Below, piece by piece: positions 1 through 7,643 of a stretch of DNA of 64,000 nt (position 1 is its first letter; each line of letters begins with the position of its first letter). The stretch spans positions 1,116,001 through 1,180,000 of the forward strand of contig NZ_RAPR01000001.1 of assembly GCF_003610235.1 (NCBI RefSeq), read 5' to 3'. Under the pieces are notes generated by a model. That model saw only the letters and a list, made by a program, of their open reading frames with translations, was not told the DNA's origin and did not search any database. Position numbers and translations under genes: made by a program. Source of the stretch: Catellatospora citrea (GTDB lineage Bacteria; Actinomycetota; Actinomycetes; Mycobacteriales; Micromonosporaceae).

Positions 1-2329
1 GCTCGCACAGGTCCAACGCCCGGGTGTAGGCGTCGATGGCGTCGTCGTGTGCGCCCTGCCGCCAGCGCAGGTCGGCGATGCTGAGGTACACGGCCGCCTG
101 GGCCTGCTCGTCGCCGTCGGCCTGGGCGGCCCGCAGCGCGGCGGCCGTGCAGAGGTCCCATTCGGGCGCGAGCATGCGTAGGAAGAAGTATCCGCGCAGC
201 ATGTCGGCGAGAACGTAGACGTCGGCCCGGTTCTGCGGCAACGGGACCGCGGTGATCACGGCGGTCAGGTTGGGCAGTTCCCGGTCCAGCCAGGCCGAGG
301 CCCGCCCGTGCTCGTCGAAGGTCTCCGCCGCGACGTCGACCACGGGCGGCCAGGGCAGGCGCAGCAAATGCGGGTAGATCACCCGGGCGGCGCCGTCGGC
401 ACTGTGCAGGTAGTAGCCGTGCAGCCGCGCGAGCGCCTGCCGGAGCGCGACCGGGTCGTCCTGCTCGCGGGCGAGGTCGGCGGCATACTGCCGCAGCAGG
501 TCGTGGAAGGCGAAGCAGCCGTCGGCCGGCTCGGTCAGCAGGTGCGCCTCGGCCAGTGCGCTCAGCACGGCCCCCGCCTGTGCCGGGCTGGTCCGTGCCA
601 GGGCGCCCGCGGCAGCCGCGGTGAAGTGGGGCCCCGGGACCAGGCTCAGCAGCCGGAACAGCTGCCGGCAGTCCGGCGCGAGGGCGAGATAGGACAGGTC
701 GAAGGTCGCCCGCAGTGCTGTTTCGTCGTCCTCGGGCACCGCGAGCTGTGCGAGCCGCCGGTCGCCGTCGAGTTCGGCCACGTACGCGTCCACCGGACGC
801 TGCTGGTGGGTCCGCAGGTTGGCCGCGGCGATGCGCAGTGCCAGCGGCAGGCCGGCGCACAGCCGGGCCAACCGGCGCACGGCATCGGGCTCGGCCCGCA
901 TCCGCTCGGCGCCGATGGTGTGGGCGAGCACCGCCTCGGACTCGGCGGGCGTGAGCACGTCGAGCGCGCACGGGTGGGCGCCGTCGCGGGCGACCAGCCC
1001 GGTGAGACGGCTGCGGCTGGTCACCAGGACCATGCCCGCGCCGGGCAGCAGCGGGCGGACCTGCTCCGCGGTGCGGGCGTTGTCCAGCACCACGAGCAGG
1101 CTGCGCGTCGCCGTGGCGGTGCGGTAGAGATCCACGGCGTGCTCCTGCCGAGCGGGGATCTGCTCGGCAGGCACGCCCAGCGCGAGCAGCAGCCGGGACA
1201 GCGCCTCGGTCAGGGTGAGCGGGGCGTCGACCGCGTGGCCGCGCAGGTCCAGGAAGAGCTGCCCGTCAGGGAAGCTCTTCGCGGCACGGTAGGCCCAGTG
1301 CACCGCGAGCGCGGTCTTGCCCATGCCCCCGCCACCGGTGATCACCGCGATCGGCGTCGTGCCCGGGTCGGCCATCGGGTCGGGCCGCAGCTCGTCTAGC
1401 TGCCGCAGGTAACCGTCGCGGCCGACGAACCCCGGCGGGTCCGGCGGGAGCAGCCGCGGCGGGGTGCGGGCCGGGCCGCCCTCGGGGCGTACGGCCGTCG
1501 GCGGCGCGGTGGCGCTCGGCACCGGGGTGAAGGCCGGCCAGGCGGGCGTGGCGGTCCACCAGTCACCGGTGCTCATGGCGCCGTCCAGTCCGCCATCCTC
1601 CCGCAGCATCGCGTCGTGCAGTGCCCGCAGCGACCTGCTCGGGTCGAGTCCCTGCTCCTCCGCGAGCAGCAGGCGCAGGCGGTGGAAGCTCTGCAGCGCC
1701 TCCGGCTGCCGGCCGCTGCGGTACAGCGCGAGCATGAGCCGGCCGTGCAGCCGCTCCCGCAGCGGATGCTGATCGGCGAGGTGCCCGAACTCGATCAGCA
1801 CGCTCTCGTGGCGGCCGAGAACCAGCTCGCATTCGATGACGTCCTCGATCGCGGTGAGCCGCTGCTCCTCCAGCCGAGCGCGCGCCCCTTCGACGAACGC
1901 GCCGGACGCGCCGCCCAGCGGCGGGCCGCTCCACACCCGCAGCGCCGCCCGCAGTGCGCCGACGGCCTCGCCGGTCCGCCCGTCGGCCGCCGCGGACCGG
2001 CCCTGCTGCCACTGCCGCTGGAAGTCGGCCAGGTCGAGTTCGTCGGCGCCCACCCGCACCGCGTAGCCGCTGAGGTCGCCGTGCAGCACGTGTTCCGCAC
2101 CGAACTCGCGCAGCCCGGCCCGGATCGCGTGGATCGCCGAGTGGATCTGCTTGCGGGCGGTCGGCGGCGCGGCGCCGCCCCACATCGCCTCCGTGATCTG
2201 GGCGATGGTGACAATACGGTTGGCGTTCAGCAGCAGCAGCGCCAGCAGTCCGCGCCGTTGCGAGCGTGCCAGCGGGACCGCGTCGCCACCGCGCACGACC
2301 GCGACCGGGCCCAGGACCGAGAAGCGCAC
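1..2329 (-). CDS. AfsR/SARP-type transcriptional regulator with BTAD and NB-ARC domains (3' end outside window)
   Basis: 776 residues are visible and the frame is still open at position 1, so the C-terminus lies to the left. The product starts at a GTG with VRFSVLGPVAVVRGG, the usual opening of the OmpR-type winged-helix DNA-binding domain (about residues 1-95). A BTAD domain follows (about 100-245), then an NB-ARC ATPase with P-loop GGGGMGKTALAV near residue 331 and a Walker B strand SLLVVLDNA near 410. The tail begins a TPR-like region. Family knowledge: AfsR-type proteins activate secondary-metabolite or morphological genes on ATP binding. It is divergent from the secreted protein at 2468, which it may control, but nothing proves that. 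Domain call is firm; the regulon is unknown. Confidence 0.93.
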   Translation of the reverse strand, partial: MRFSVLGPVAVVRGGDAVPLARSQRRGLLALLLLNANRIVTIAQITEAMWGGAAPPTARKQIHSAIHAIRAGLREFGAEHVLHGDLSGYAVRVGADELDLADFQRQWQQGRSAAADGRTGEAVGALRAALRVWSGPPLGGASGAFVEGARARLEEQRLTAIEDVIECELVLGRHESVLIEFGHLADQHPLRERLHGRLMLALYRSGRQPEALQSFHRLRLLLAEEQGLDPSRSLRALHDAMLREDGGLDGAMSTGDWWTATPAWPAFTPVPSATAPPTAVRPEGGPARTPPRLLPPDPPGFVGRDGYLRQLDELRPDPMADPGTTPIAVITGGGGMGKTALAVHWAYRAAKSFPDGQLFLDLRGHAVDAPLTLTEALSRLLLALGVPAEQIPARQEHAVDLYRTATATRSLLVVLDNARTAEQVRPLLPGAGMVLVTSRSRLTGLVARDGAHPCALDVLTPAESEAVLAHTIGAERMRAEPDAVRRLARLCAGLPLALRIAAANLRTHQQRPVDAYVAELDGDRRLAQLAVPEDDETALRATFDLSYLALAPDCRQLFRLLSLVPGPHFTAAAAGALARTSPAQAGAVLSALAEAHLLTEPADGCFAFHDLLRQYAADLAREQDDPVALRQALARLHGYYLHSADGAARVIYPHLLRLPWPPVVDVAAETFDEHGRASAWLDRELPNLTAVITAVPLPQNRADVYVLADMLRGYFFLRMLAPEWDLCTAAALRAAQADGDEQAQAAVYLSIADLRWRQGAHDDAIDAYTRALDLCE

Positions 2330-2467
2330 GTCACACCACCAGCCTGTGGGACACCCCGCTACATCATGCGGCCCGGCGCGCCGGTTGTATATCCAACGTG
2401 GACCGATTGTGTGAGCGTGCACCCCGAGTCTGGACAGGACGCTTCCGGACCAGGCTTGGAGGATCAC

Positions 2468-2977
2468 TTGCAACGGCACCTTCGCACGGCGCTCGCCACG
2501 CTGCTGCTCGTCGTGGCGGCCCTGTTCGCCACGCCGTCGTCGGCACAGGCGGCCTGCTGGAACCACGGCTGTAACGGCTACTACCACGACCAGGTGGGAT
2601 GCACCGACGCATACCGCAAGTCACCGATCCTGCGGGGCTGGCTCGGCTCCCAGACCGAGTGGTGGCTGGAGATCAAGTACAGCCCCTCGTGCGGCGCCGC
2701 GTTCGCGTACCTGCACAACCACACCGAGTACACGGGCAACGAGTTCCGCACCGAGTGCCGGGCGCAGGTGTGGACCCAGGACATCAACACCGGCGCGCCG
2801 TACGGGGGCTACTACACCGAGCCGGTGGAGACCCCGGTCTACAACTTCGCGTACACCCGCATGTCGGCCGACGCCGGCGCGTACGCCAAGGCGTACGCGA
2901 ACGTGGTGTGCAACATCGTCGACCACGGCGTGAGTTCGGGATGGGTCTACGCGGTGGACCCGATCCGCGAGGACTGA
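2468..2977 (+). CDS. Secreted DUF2690/YjfA-like protein
   Basis: 169 residues. I chose the TTG at 2468 because GGAGG sits five bases upstream; in-frame GTGs farther upstream lack a good site. The N-terminus is a clear Sec signal peptide (RHLRTALATLLLVVAALFA, then SSAQA before cleavage). The mature part opens with two close cysteines (CWNHGC), followed by YYHDQVGCTDAY and a third region with SPSCGAAFAYL, matching the cysteine pattern of the DUF2690 (YjfA) family of small secreted proteins of unknown function. Two more cysteines (TECRAQ, VVCNI) suggest disulfides. It is divergent from the SARP regulator and ends against a convergent ABC exporter across a shared hairpin. Function unknown. Confidence 0.85.
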   Translation: MQRHLRTALATLLLVVAALFATPSSAQAACWNHGCNGYYHDQVGCTDAYRKSPILRGWLGSQTEWWLEIKYSPSCGAAFAYLHNHTEYTGNEFRTECRAQVWTQDINTGAPYGGYYTEPVETPVYNFAYTRMSADAGAYAKAYANVVCNIVDHGVSSGWVYAVDPIRED

Positions 2978-2987
2978 ACCGGTCGCG

Positions 2988-3022
2988 GGCCGGGCTCGCC
3001 CTCGGGGGCGGCGAGCCCGGCC
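2988..3022. terminator. Bidirectional hairpin between convergent genes
   Basis: Perfect 13-base inverted repeat (2988-3000 and 3010-3022, core GCCGGGCTCGCC) with a 9-base loop. It lies between the stop codons of the secreted protein and of the ABC exporter, so it can serve both strands. No T-tract, as is common in actinobacteria. Confidence 0.7.
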
Positions 3023-3056
3023 GGCGGTGCGACCGCGCCGGCCGGGCCCGTCCCGC

Positions 3057-4934
3057 TTACACCTTGCTGCCGACCGGCTGGTCGAACTGGGTGCGGTAGA
3101 GCTCCGCGTAGCGGCCGTCGCGGGCCAGCAGGTCCGGGTGGGTGCCCCGCTCGACGACCCGCCCAGCCTCGATCACCAGGATCTGGTCCGCCTGCCGGAC
3201 CGTGGACAGCCGGTGCGCGATGACCACCGACGTCCGCCCGGCCAGGGCCTCGCCGAGCGCCTCCTGCACCGCCGCCTCCGACGTCGAGTCCAGGTGCGCC
3301 GTCGCCTCGTCGAGCACCACCACCCGCGGCCGGGCCAGCAGCACCCGGGCGATGGTCAGCCGCTGCCGCTCGCCGCCGGACAGCCGGTAGCCGCGCTCGC
3401 CGACGACCGTGTCCAGACCGTCGGGCAGCTCCTGCACCAGGTCGGCCAGCCGGGCCCGGCGCAGCGCGTCCCACAGCTCCTCGTCCGTCGCCTCCGGGCA
3501 GGCCAGCAGCAGGTTGGCGCGCACCGACTCGTGGAACAGGTGCCCGTCCTGCGTGACCATGCCCAGCGTCTGCCGGATCGTCTTGGCGTCCAGGTCGCGC
3601 ACGTCAACCCCGGCCAGCCGGACCGTGCCGCTGTCGGTGTCGTACAGCCGCGGCAGCAGCTGCGCGATGGTGGACTTGCCCGCGCCGGACGAGCCGACCA
3701 GCGCCACCAACTGTCCAGGCTCGGCCGTGAACGACACGTCGTGCAGCACCTGCGCGCCGCCGCGGGAGTCGAGCACGGCGACCTCCTCCAGCGAGGCCAG
3801 CGACACCTTGTCCGCCGACGGGTAACCGAAGCCGACACCGTCGAACTGCACGGACACGGGACCGTCGGGGATCCGTCGCGGCTGCTCGGGTTCGGTGATC
3901 AGCGGCTTGAGGTCCAGGATCTCGAACACCCGCTCGAAGCTCACCAGGGCGCTCATCACCTCGACCCGGGCGCTGGCCAGCGAGGTCAGCGGGGCGTAGA
4001 GGCGGGCCAGCAGCAGCGCCAGCGCCACCACCGAGCCCTCGTCCAGCGTGCCGCGCAGCGCGAACACCCCGCCCAGGCCGTAGACCAGGGCCAGCGCGAG
4101 GGAGGAGACCAGCATCAGGGCCGTCACGAAGACCCACTGCACCATCGCGGTGCGCACGCCGATGTCACGCACCCGCCGGGCCCGCGCCGCGAACTCGGCC
4201 GACTCGCGTTCCGGCTGGCCGAACAGCTTGATCAGCGTCGCACCCGGCGCGGAGAAGCGCTCGGTCATGTTGGTGCTCATGGTGGCGTTGTGCTCTGCGG
4301 CCTCGCGCTCCAGCCGGGCCAACTTGTTGCCCATCCGGCGGGCGGGCAGCACGAACACCGGCAGCAGCACCAGCGCCAGCAGCGTGATCTGCCAGGACAG
4401 CCGGACCATGACGACCAGCGTCAGCACCAGCATGACCAGGTTCGCCACCACCCCGGACAGGGTGTCGCTGAACGCCCGCTGCGCGCCGATCACGTCATTG
4501 TTCAGCCGGCTGACCAGCGCGCCGGTGCGGGTGCGGGTGAAGAAGGCGACCGGCATCCGCTGCACGTGGTCGAACACGGCGGTGCGCAGGTCGAGGATCA
4601 GCCCTTCCCCGATGGTCGCCGACAGCCAGCGGGTGGCCAGGCTCAACCCGGCCTCGGCCAGCGCCAGCCCGGCGATGATCACGGCCAGCCAGATCACGGT
4701 GGCTTCCGCGCCGCCGTTGGAGATCGTGTCGATCACCTGCCCGGCCAGGATCGGCGTGGCCACCGCGAGCACCGCGCCGACCACGCTCAACGCGAGGAAG
4801 GCCAGCAGCTGCCGCCGGTGCGGCCGGGCGAAACCGAGGATGCGCCGCAGGGTCACGCGCGAGAACGGACGGCGCTCGTCCTGGGCGTTCATGGCGTGGT
4901 AGAGGGAGTTCCACGCCGCCATTTCCATGCTCAT
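3057..4934 (-). CDS. ABC exporter, fused membrane and ATP-binding half-transporter
   Basis: 625 residues if started at ATG 4934 (MSMEMAAWN), which has GGAAGG-like pairing upstream; a start at 5003 is open but unlikely. Domain order: a type-1 exporter membrane domain with six helices (about residues 40-330), then a nucleotide-binding domain with Walker A GSSGAGKST, signature LSGGERQR, Walker B VVVLDEATAHLDS and switch histidine IAHRLSTV. All catalytic residues are intact, so it should export a hydrophobic compound, drug or lipid as a homodimer or with a partner. Substrate cannot be read. The promoter upstream has a MerR-type 19-base spacer with an internal palindrome, suggesting inducible efflux. 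It stands alone as a single-gene unit. Confidence 0.93.
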   Translation of the reverse strand: MSMEMAAWNSLYHAMNAQDERRPFSRVTLRRILGFARPHRRQLLAFLALSVVGAVLAVATPILAGQVIDTISNGGAEATVIWLAVIIAGLALAEAGLSLATRWLSATIGEGLILDLRTAVFDHVQRMPVAFFTRTRTGALVSRLNNDVIGAQRAFSDTLSGVVANLVMLVLTLVVMVRLSWQITLLALVLLPVFVLPARRMGNKLARLEREAAEHNATMSTNMTERFSAPGATLIKLFGQPERESAEFAARARRVRDIGVRTAMVQWVFVTALMLVSSLALALVYGLGGVFALRGTLDEGSVVALALLLARLYAPLTSLASARVEVMSALVSFERVFEILDLKPLITEPEQPRRIPDGPVSVQFDGVGFGYPSADKVSLASLEEVAVLDSRGGAQVLHDVSFTAEPGQLVALVGSSGAGKSTIAQLLPRLYDTDSGTVRLAGVDVRDLDAKTIRQTLGMVTQDGHLFHESVRANLLLACPEATDEELWDALRRARLADLVQELPDGLDTVVGERGYRLSGGERQRLTIARVLLARPRVVVLDEATAHLDSTSEAAVQEALGEALAGRTSVVIAHRLSTVRQADQILVIEAGRVVERGTHPDLLARDGRYAELYRTQFDQPVGSKV

Positions 4935-4988
4935 CGAGCTTTGCCTTCCCGTACGGACCGGTGCGGGCGGGGTGGGCCCGCCGCCGTC

Positions 4989-5019
4989 ACCGTAAAACCT
5001 CAATCGAGGTTGACGTCAA
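4989..5019 (-). promoter_or_regulatory. MerR-type promoter of the ABC exporter
   Basis: On the minus strand, -35 TTGACG (5019-5014) and -10 TACGGT (4994-4989) are separated by 19 bases. The spacer contains the dyad AACCTC-GATT-GAGGTT (5011-4996). An over-long 19-base spacer with a centred palindrome is the hallmark of promoters activated by MerR-family regulators through DNA distortion. The -35 also overlaps a perfect GTTGACGTCAAC palindrome (5009-5020). The start codon is 55 bases downstream. Confidence 0.6.
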
Positions 5020-5047
5020 CCCGACGTCTACCGGACGGGTCCGACAA

Positions 5048-5830
5048 TCAGGCCGCGCGGCGCTGCTCCACGGTCACCGTTCGGGTGACGGCCACCCGGA
5101 CCGGGAACGGGACCACCGGCGCGAGCGGGCCGTCGCCGTCGTCGCCCCGACGGAGTGACCAGGTCCCGCCGGGACGGGCCGCGCGGGCCGGCGGCTCGTC
5201 GCCGCGCAGGCGGGGGTGGTTCAGCGCGAGCAGCAGGCCGTACCCGACGAGGACCAGGCCGTGCGACCAGACCCGGCTCGCCTCGACCCGGTCGGCGAGC
5301 GCGTCGTTGGCGGTGAGCAGGCTCAGCACGATCACGAATGCGGTCATCACCGGCAGCAGTGCCGCCGGGCGGGTACGCCGCCACGCCAGCCAGGCCAGGG
5401 CCGCGCCGATCGCCACGTTCCAGGCCGCCGACTCGTGCCACAGGTGACCCGACGACACCGACCCGACCGCGCTGTGCGCGTGCCGGTCCGCCGCGGCCAG
5501 GCTGCTGATCTGGGCCACCCCGAGCAGGAACTGGCCCAGCCCGACGGCCAGCAGCGCCCGCCGCAGCCAGGCCGCGACGTCGAACCGGGCGCGCCGGACC
5601 GGCGGGGTCGGCGCCGCGGCCAGCACGGCGGCCAGCGCCTGCGCGCTGAGCGGCGGCACCGGCAGCGCCGCCGCGGTGCGGGCCAGCCGGGTCACCGACT
5701 CCGCCCGCTGCCACCAGTCCGCGCACGCGGCGCAGCCGTCCACGTGCGCGTCGACCGCCTCGCGCGCGTCCGGCTCGTCCGCGCCGTCCAGGCGGGCCGA
5801 CAGCAGTTCGCGTGCCTGTGTGCACCCCAT
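5048..5830 (-). CDS. Membrane-anchored zinc-finger anti-sigma factor (RsrA/RskA-like)
   Basis: 260 residues from ATG 5830, preferred over ATG 5842 because GGGAG lies five bases before it. The N-terminus MGCTQARELLSARLDG followed by HVDGCAACADWW is the zf-HC2 motif (His-x3-Cys-x2-Cys) of anti-sigma factors. Residues from about 90 on contain four or five hydrophobic helices, then a polar C-terminus, so the sigma-binding domain should face the cytoplasm. It is divergent from an ECF sigma factor 128 bases away, which is almost certainly its partner even though such pairs are more often co-transcribed. Signal unknown. An alternative reading is a sensor of envelope stress rather than redox, given the membrane part. 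Confidence 0.85.
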   Translation of the reverse strand: MGCTQARELLSARLDGADEPDAREAVDAHVDGCAACADWWQRAESVTRLARTAAALPVPPLSAQALAAVLAAAPTPPVRRARFDVAAWLRRALLAVGLGQFLLGVAQISSLAAADRHAHSAVGSVSSGHLWHESAAWNVAIGAALAWLAWRRTRPAALLPVMTAFVIVLSLLTANDALADRVEASRVWSHGLVLVGYGLLLALNHPRLRGDEPPARAARPGGTWSLRRGDDGDGPLAPVVPFPVRVAVTRTVTVEQRRAA

Positions 5831-5957
5831 GCCCACTCCCATGAGACACATTGTCGCCCGTACCCCCGGATTGGTTCCCGCCCATCGCTGTGACCTGCGG
5901 CGCTGTCGCACACCGGGGGGATCGCATCGACGGGCGGCGAACGATACGCTTCCGGTC

Positions 5958-6542
5958 ATGTCCTACGGCGGTGACGACGAGCGCATCACGGCGCTGGCCC
6001 TGGCGGCCCGCGGCGGCGACCGCGCCGCCACCGAGGCGTTCGTGGCGGCGACCCAGCGCGACGTGGTGCGTTTCGTGGCGCACCTGGCCGGGCCCGCCGA
6101 CGCCGACGACCTCGCGCAGGACACCTACCTGCGGGCGATGCGCGCGCTGCCCGCGTTCGAGGGCCGCTCCTCGGCCCGCACCTGGCTGCTGGCCATCGCC
6201 CGGCACACCGTCGTCGACCACCTGCGCGTGCTCGCCCGCCGGCCGCGGTCGGCGGACCTGGCCGACTGGGCGGCCGTGGCCGACACCGTCTCGGCCGGCG
6301 CGGCCGGGCGCTTCGACGAGCAGATCCTGCTGACCCGGCTGATCGCCGGGCTCGACCCCGACCGGCGGGAGGCGTTCGTCGCCACGCAGGTGCTGGGCCT
6401 GTCGTATGTCGAGGCCGCCGAGGTGATCGGCTGCCCGATCGGCACGATCCGGTCCCGGGTCGCCCGCGCCCGCGACGACCTCGCCGCCGCCCTCGACGAC
6501 AACACGTCCGCCACCCCCCGCCGCCACCTCCGCGCCGTCTGA
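5958..6542 (+). CDS. ECF-family RNA polymerase sigma factor
   Basis: 194 residues from ATG 5958. Region 2 reads RDVVRFVAHLAGPADADDLAQDTYLRAMRALPAFEGRSSARTWL (split by me here from one run; the DDLAQDTYLRA core is diagnostic) and is followed by the -10 recognition helix AIARHTVVDHLR. Region 4 has LSYVEAAEVIGCPIGTIRSRVARARDDL, the helix-turn-helix that reads the -35. Size and motifs fit group IV sigma factors of the SigC/SigL kind. The divergent anti-sigma gene is its likely partner. No ribosome site is obvious, so it may be leaderless or weakly translated. Regulon unknown. Confidence 0.92.
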   Translation: MSYGGDDERITALALAARGGDRAATEAFVAATQRDVVRFVAHLAGPADADDLAQDTYLRAMRALPAFEGRSSARTWLLAIARHTVVDHLRVLARRPRSADLADWAAVADTVSAGAAGRFDEQILLTRLIAGLDPDRREAFVATQVLGLSYVEAAEVIGCPIGTIRSRVARARDDLAAALDDNTSATPRRHLRAV

Positions 6543-6609
6543 CCTGCCCCCACCGCCGCCCGGCGACCACCACCGGCCGGCGGCGGCAGCGTCCGGCCGT
6601 CATGATCGC

Positions 6610-6658
6610 CGTTTGGTGTCATGATCTGCGGCGGGACCGCAGATCATGACACCAAACG
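6610..6658. repeat. Perfect 22-base inverted repeat between convergent genes
   Basis: Arms 6610-6631 and 6637-6658 (CGTTTGGTGTCATGATCTGC plus GG) are perfectly complementary with a 5-base loop. TCATGATC also occurs just before the left arm at 6600. It lies between the stop of the sigma gene and the stop of the YcnI gene, so a bidirectional terminator is the simplest role, but the length and perfection exceed what termination needs. Confidence 0.75.
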
Positions 6659-6704
6659 CTGATCTCCATCACCGGCCGCGCTGACGTTGGCGCGGCGCGG
6701 TGGG

Positions 6705-7424
6705 TCAGGGTTGGGCGGCGGTGGGCTTGCCGCGGAGGGCCAGGCCGAGGGCGGCCAGAGCCACCACCAGGGCGGCGATGCTCAGGCCGAGCGGCCAGCC
6801 GTTGCCGTCGTCGGACGAGGCCGGGGTGGCGCCGGACGCCGAGTTGCCGGCGACAGCCGCCGGTGACGCGGCCGCCGCCGGCTTGGGCACGACCTTGAGG
6901 ACCGGCGCGGGGTGCTCGGCCTCCTCACCGGGCTTCGGCTCGTCGATCCAGCGCACGACGTCGCCGTCGGAGTACGTCTGCAGCGCCTTGAACACGACCT
7001 GGCTGACCTCGGGCACCGGCCCGGCGGACACGTCGAACTCCTGGAACTGGCCGGGCTTGACCGCCGACGCGGCGTCCGCCGTCCAGGTGATCTTCGAGGC
7101 GGCTTCGGTGATCTCGGTGTCGTGGTTCTTGATCGGCGTGGCCAGCTTGCGCTTCTCGACCACCACCGTCCAACCGGGCGTCGGCTTGATCGAGACGCTG
7201 GCGAACGGCGCGTCCTCCGGGAGAGCGACCTCCACCTTCACCGTCGACGCGTTGTCCTTCTCGTTCGGCACCCGGAAGGTCAGCCGGGCGTATCCGCCGA
7301 CGGTCGCCTCCTTCGGGTTCACGGTCACATGCGCCGCGGCCGGCACGGCCGACAGGCCGATCATCGCCGCCGCCGCGACCGTGACCACTGCGGCCCGCCA
7401 CCGTGCCCTCGCACCGATCGTCAT
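6705..7424 (-). CDS. ycnI: YcnI-like (DUF1775) copper-binding membrane protein
   Basis: 239 residues from ATG 7424, with GAAGGA seven bases upstream. A signal peptide (AAVVTVAAAAMIGLSAVPAAA) is followed at once by HVTVNPKEATVGG; an N-terminal histidine exposed after cleavage is the copper ligand in YcnI proteins. The DUF1775 domain fills about residues 30-175, including a PGWTVVVEK strand. An alanine/proline-rich linker and a single C-terminal helix with a short basic tail anchor it outside the membrane. Family context is copper handling, usually beside CopC/CopD or SCO1 genes, but none of these is here. Stand-alone gene. Confidence 0.85.
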   Translation of the reverse strand: MTIGARARWRAAVVTVAAAAMIGLSAVPAAAHVTVNPKEATVGGYARLTFRVPNEKDNASTVKVEVALPEDAPFASVSIKPTPGWTVVVEKRKLATPIKNHDTEITEAASKITWTADAASAVKPGQFQEFDVSAGPVPEVSQVVFKALQTYSDGDVVRWIDEPKPGEEAEHPAPVLKVVPKPAAAASPAAVAGNSASGATPASSDDGNGWPLGLSIAALVVALAALGLALRGKPTAAQP

Positions 7425-7589
7425 CTCGCGTCCTTCACCTCGGGGGACCCGGCACGCCACGCGGCGCGCCCGGCGGCGACAAGGTCACCGCGCGACACAG
7501 GTCGCCCCGACCCGCCCGCCGGTTCCCGCACGTATGTGTGGACTCTCACCGATTCACCGGGAACTTCCCGGCGCCTCCCGACGACGGAA

Positions 7590-7633
7590 AGAAAAGGACG
7601 CCTCCCGCCAGGCGGCGAGAAGGCGTCCTTTCT
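7590..7633 (-). terminator. Hairpin terminator of the glycine-rich gene; member of the AAGG/CCTT palindrome family
   Basis: Arms AAAGGACGCCT (7593-7603) and AGGCGTCCTTT (7621-7631) enclose 17 bases. Read on the minus strand the hairpin is followed by TTTTCTTT, giving a textbook Rho-independent terminator just past the stop at 7644. Its sequence resembles the palindromes at 46202 and 57810. Confidence 0.8.
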
Positions 7634-7643
7634 GCTGGTCAGC

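Noticed and set aside
2383..2397. GGTTG-TATAT-CCAAC dyad upstream of the SARP gene
   Set aside because: Short (five-base arms) and could be chance; not enough to call an operator.
3027..5447. Long open frame opposite the ABC exporter
   Set aside because: It is His/Gln/Arg-rich low-complexity sequence, typical of antisense frames of high-GC genes; the minus-strand gene has full ABC motifs.
5843..5957. ECF-type autoregulatory promoter between sigma and anti-sigma genes
   Set aside because: A GGGAAC occurs on the minus strand at 5879-5874, but no matching -10 at proper spacing could be fixed.
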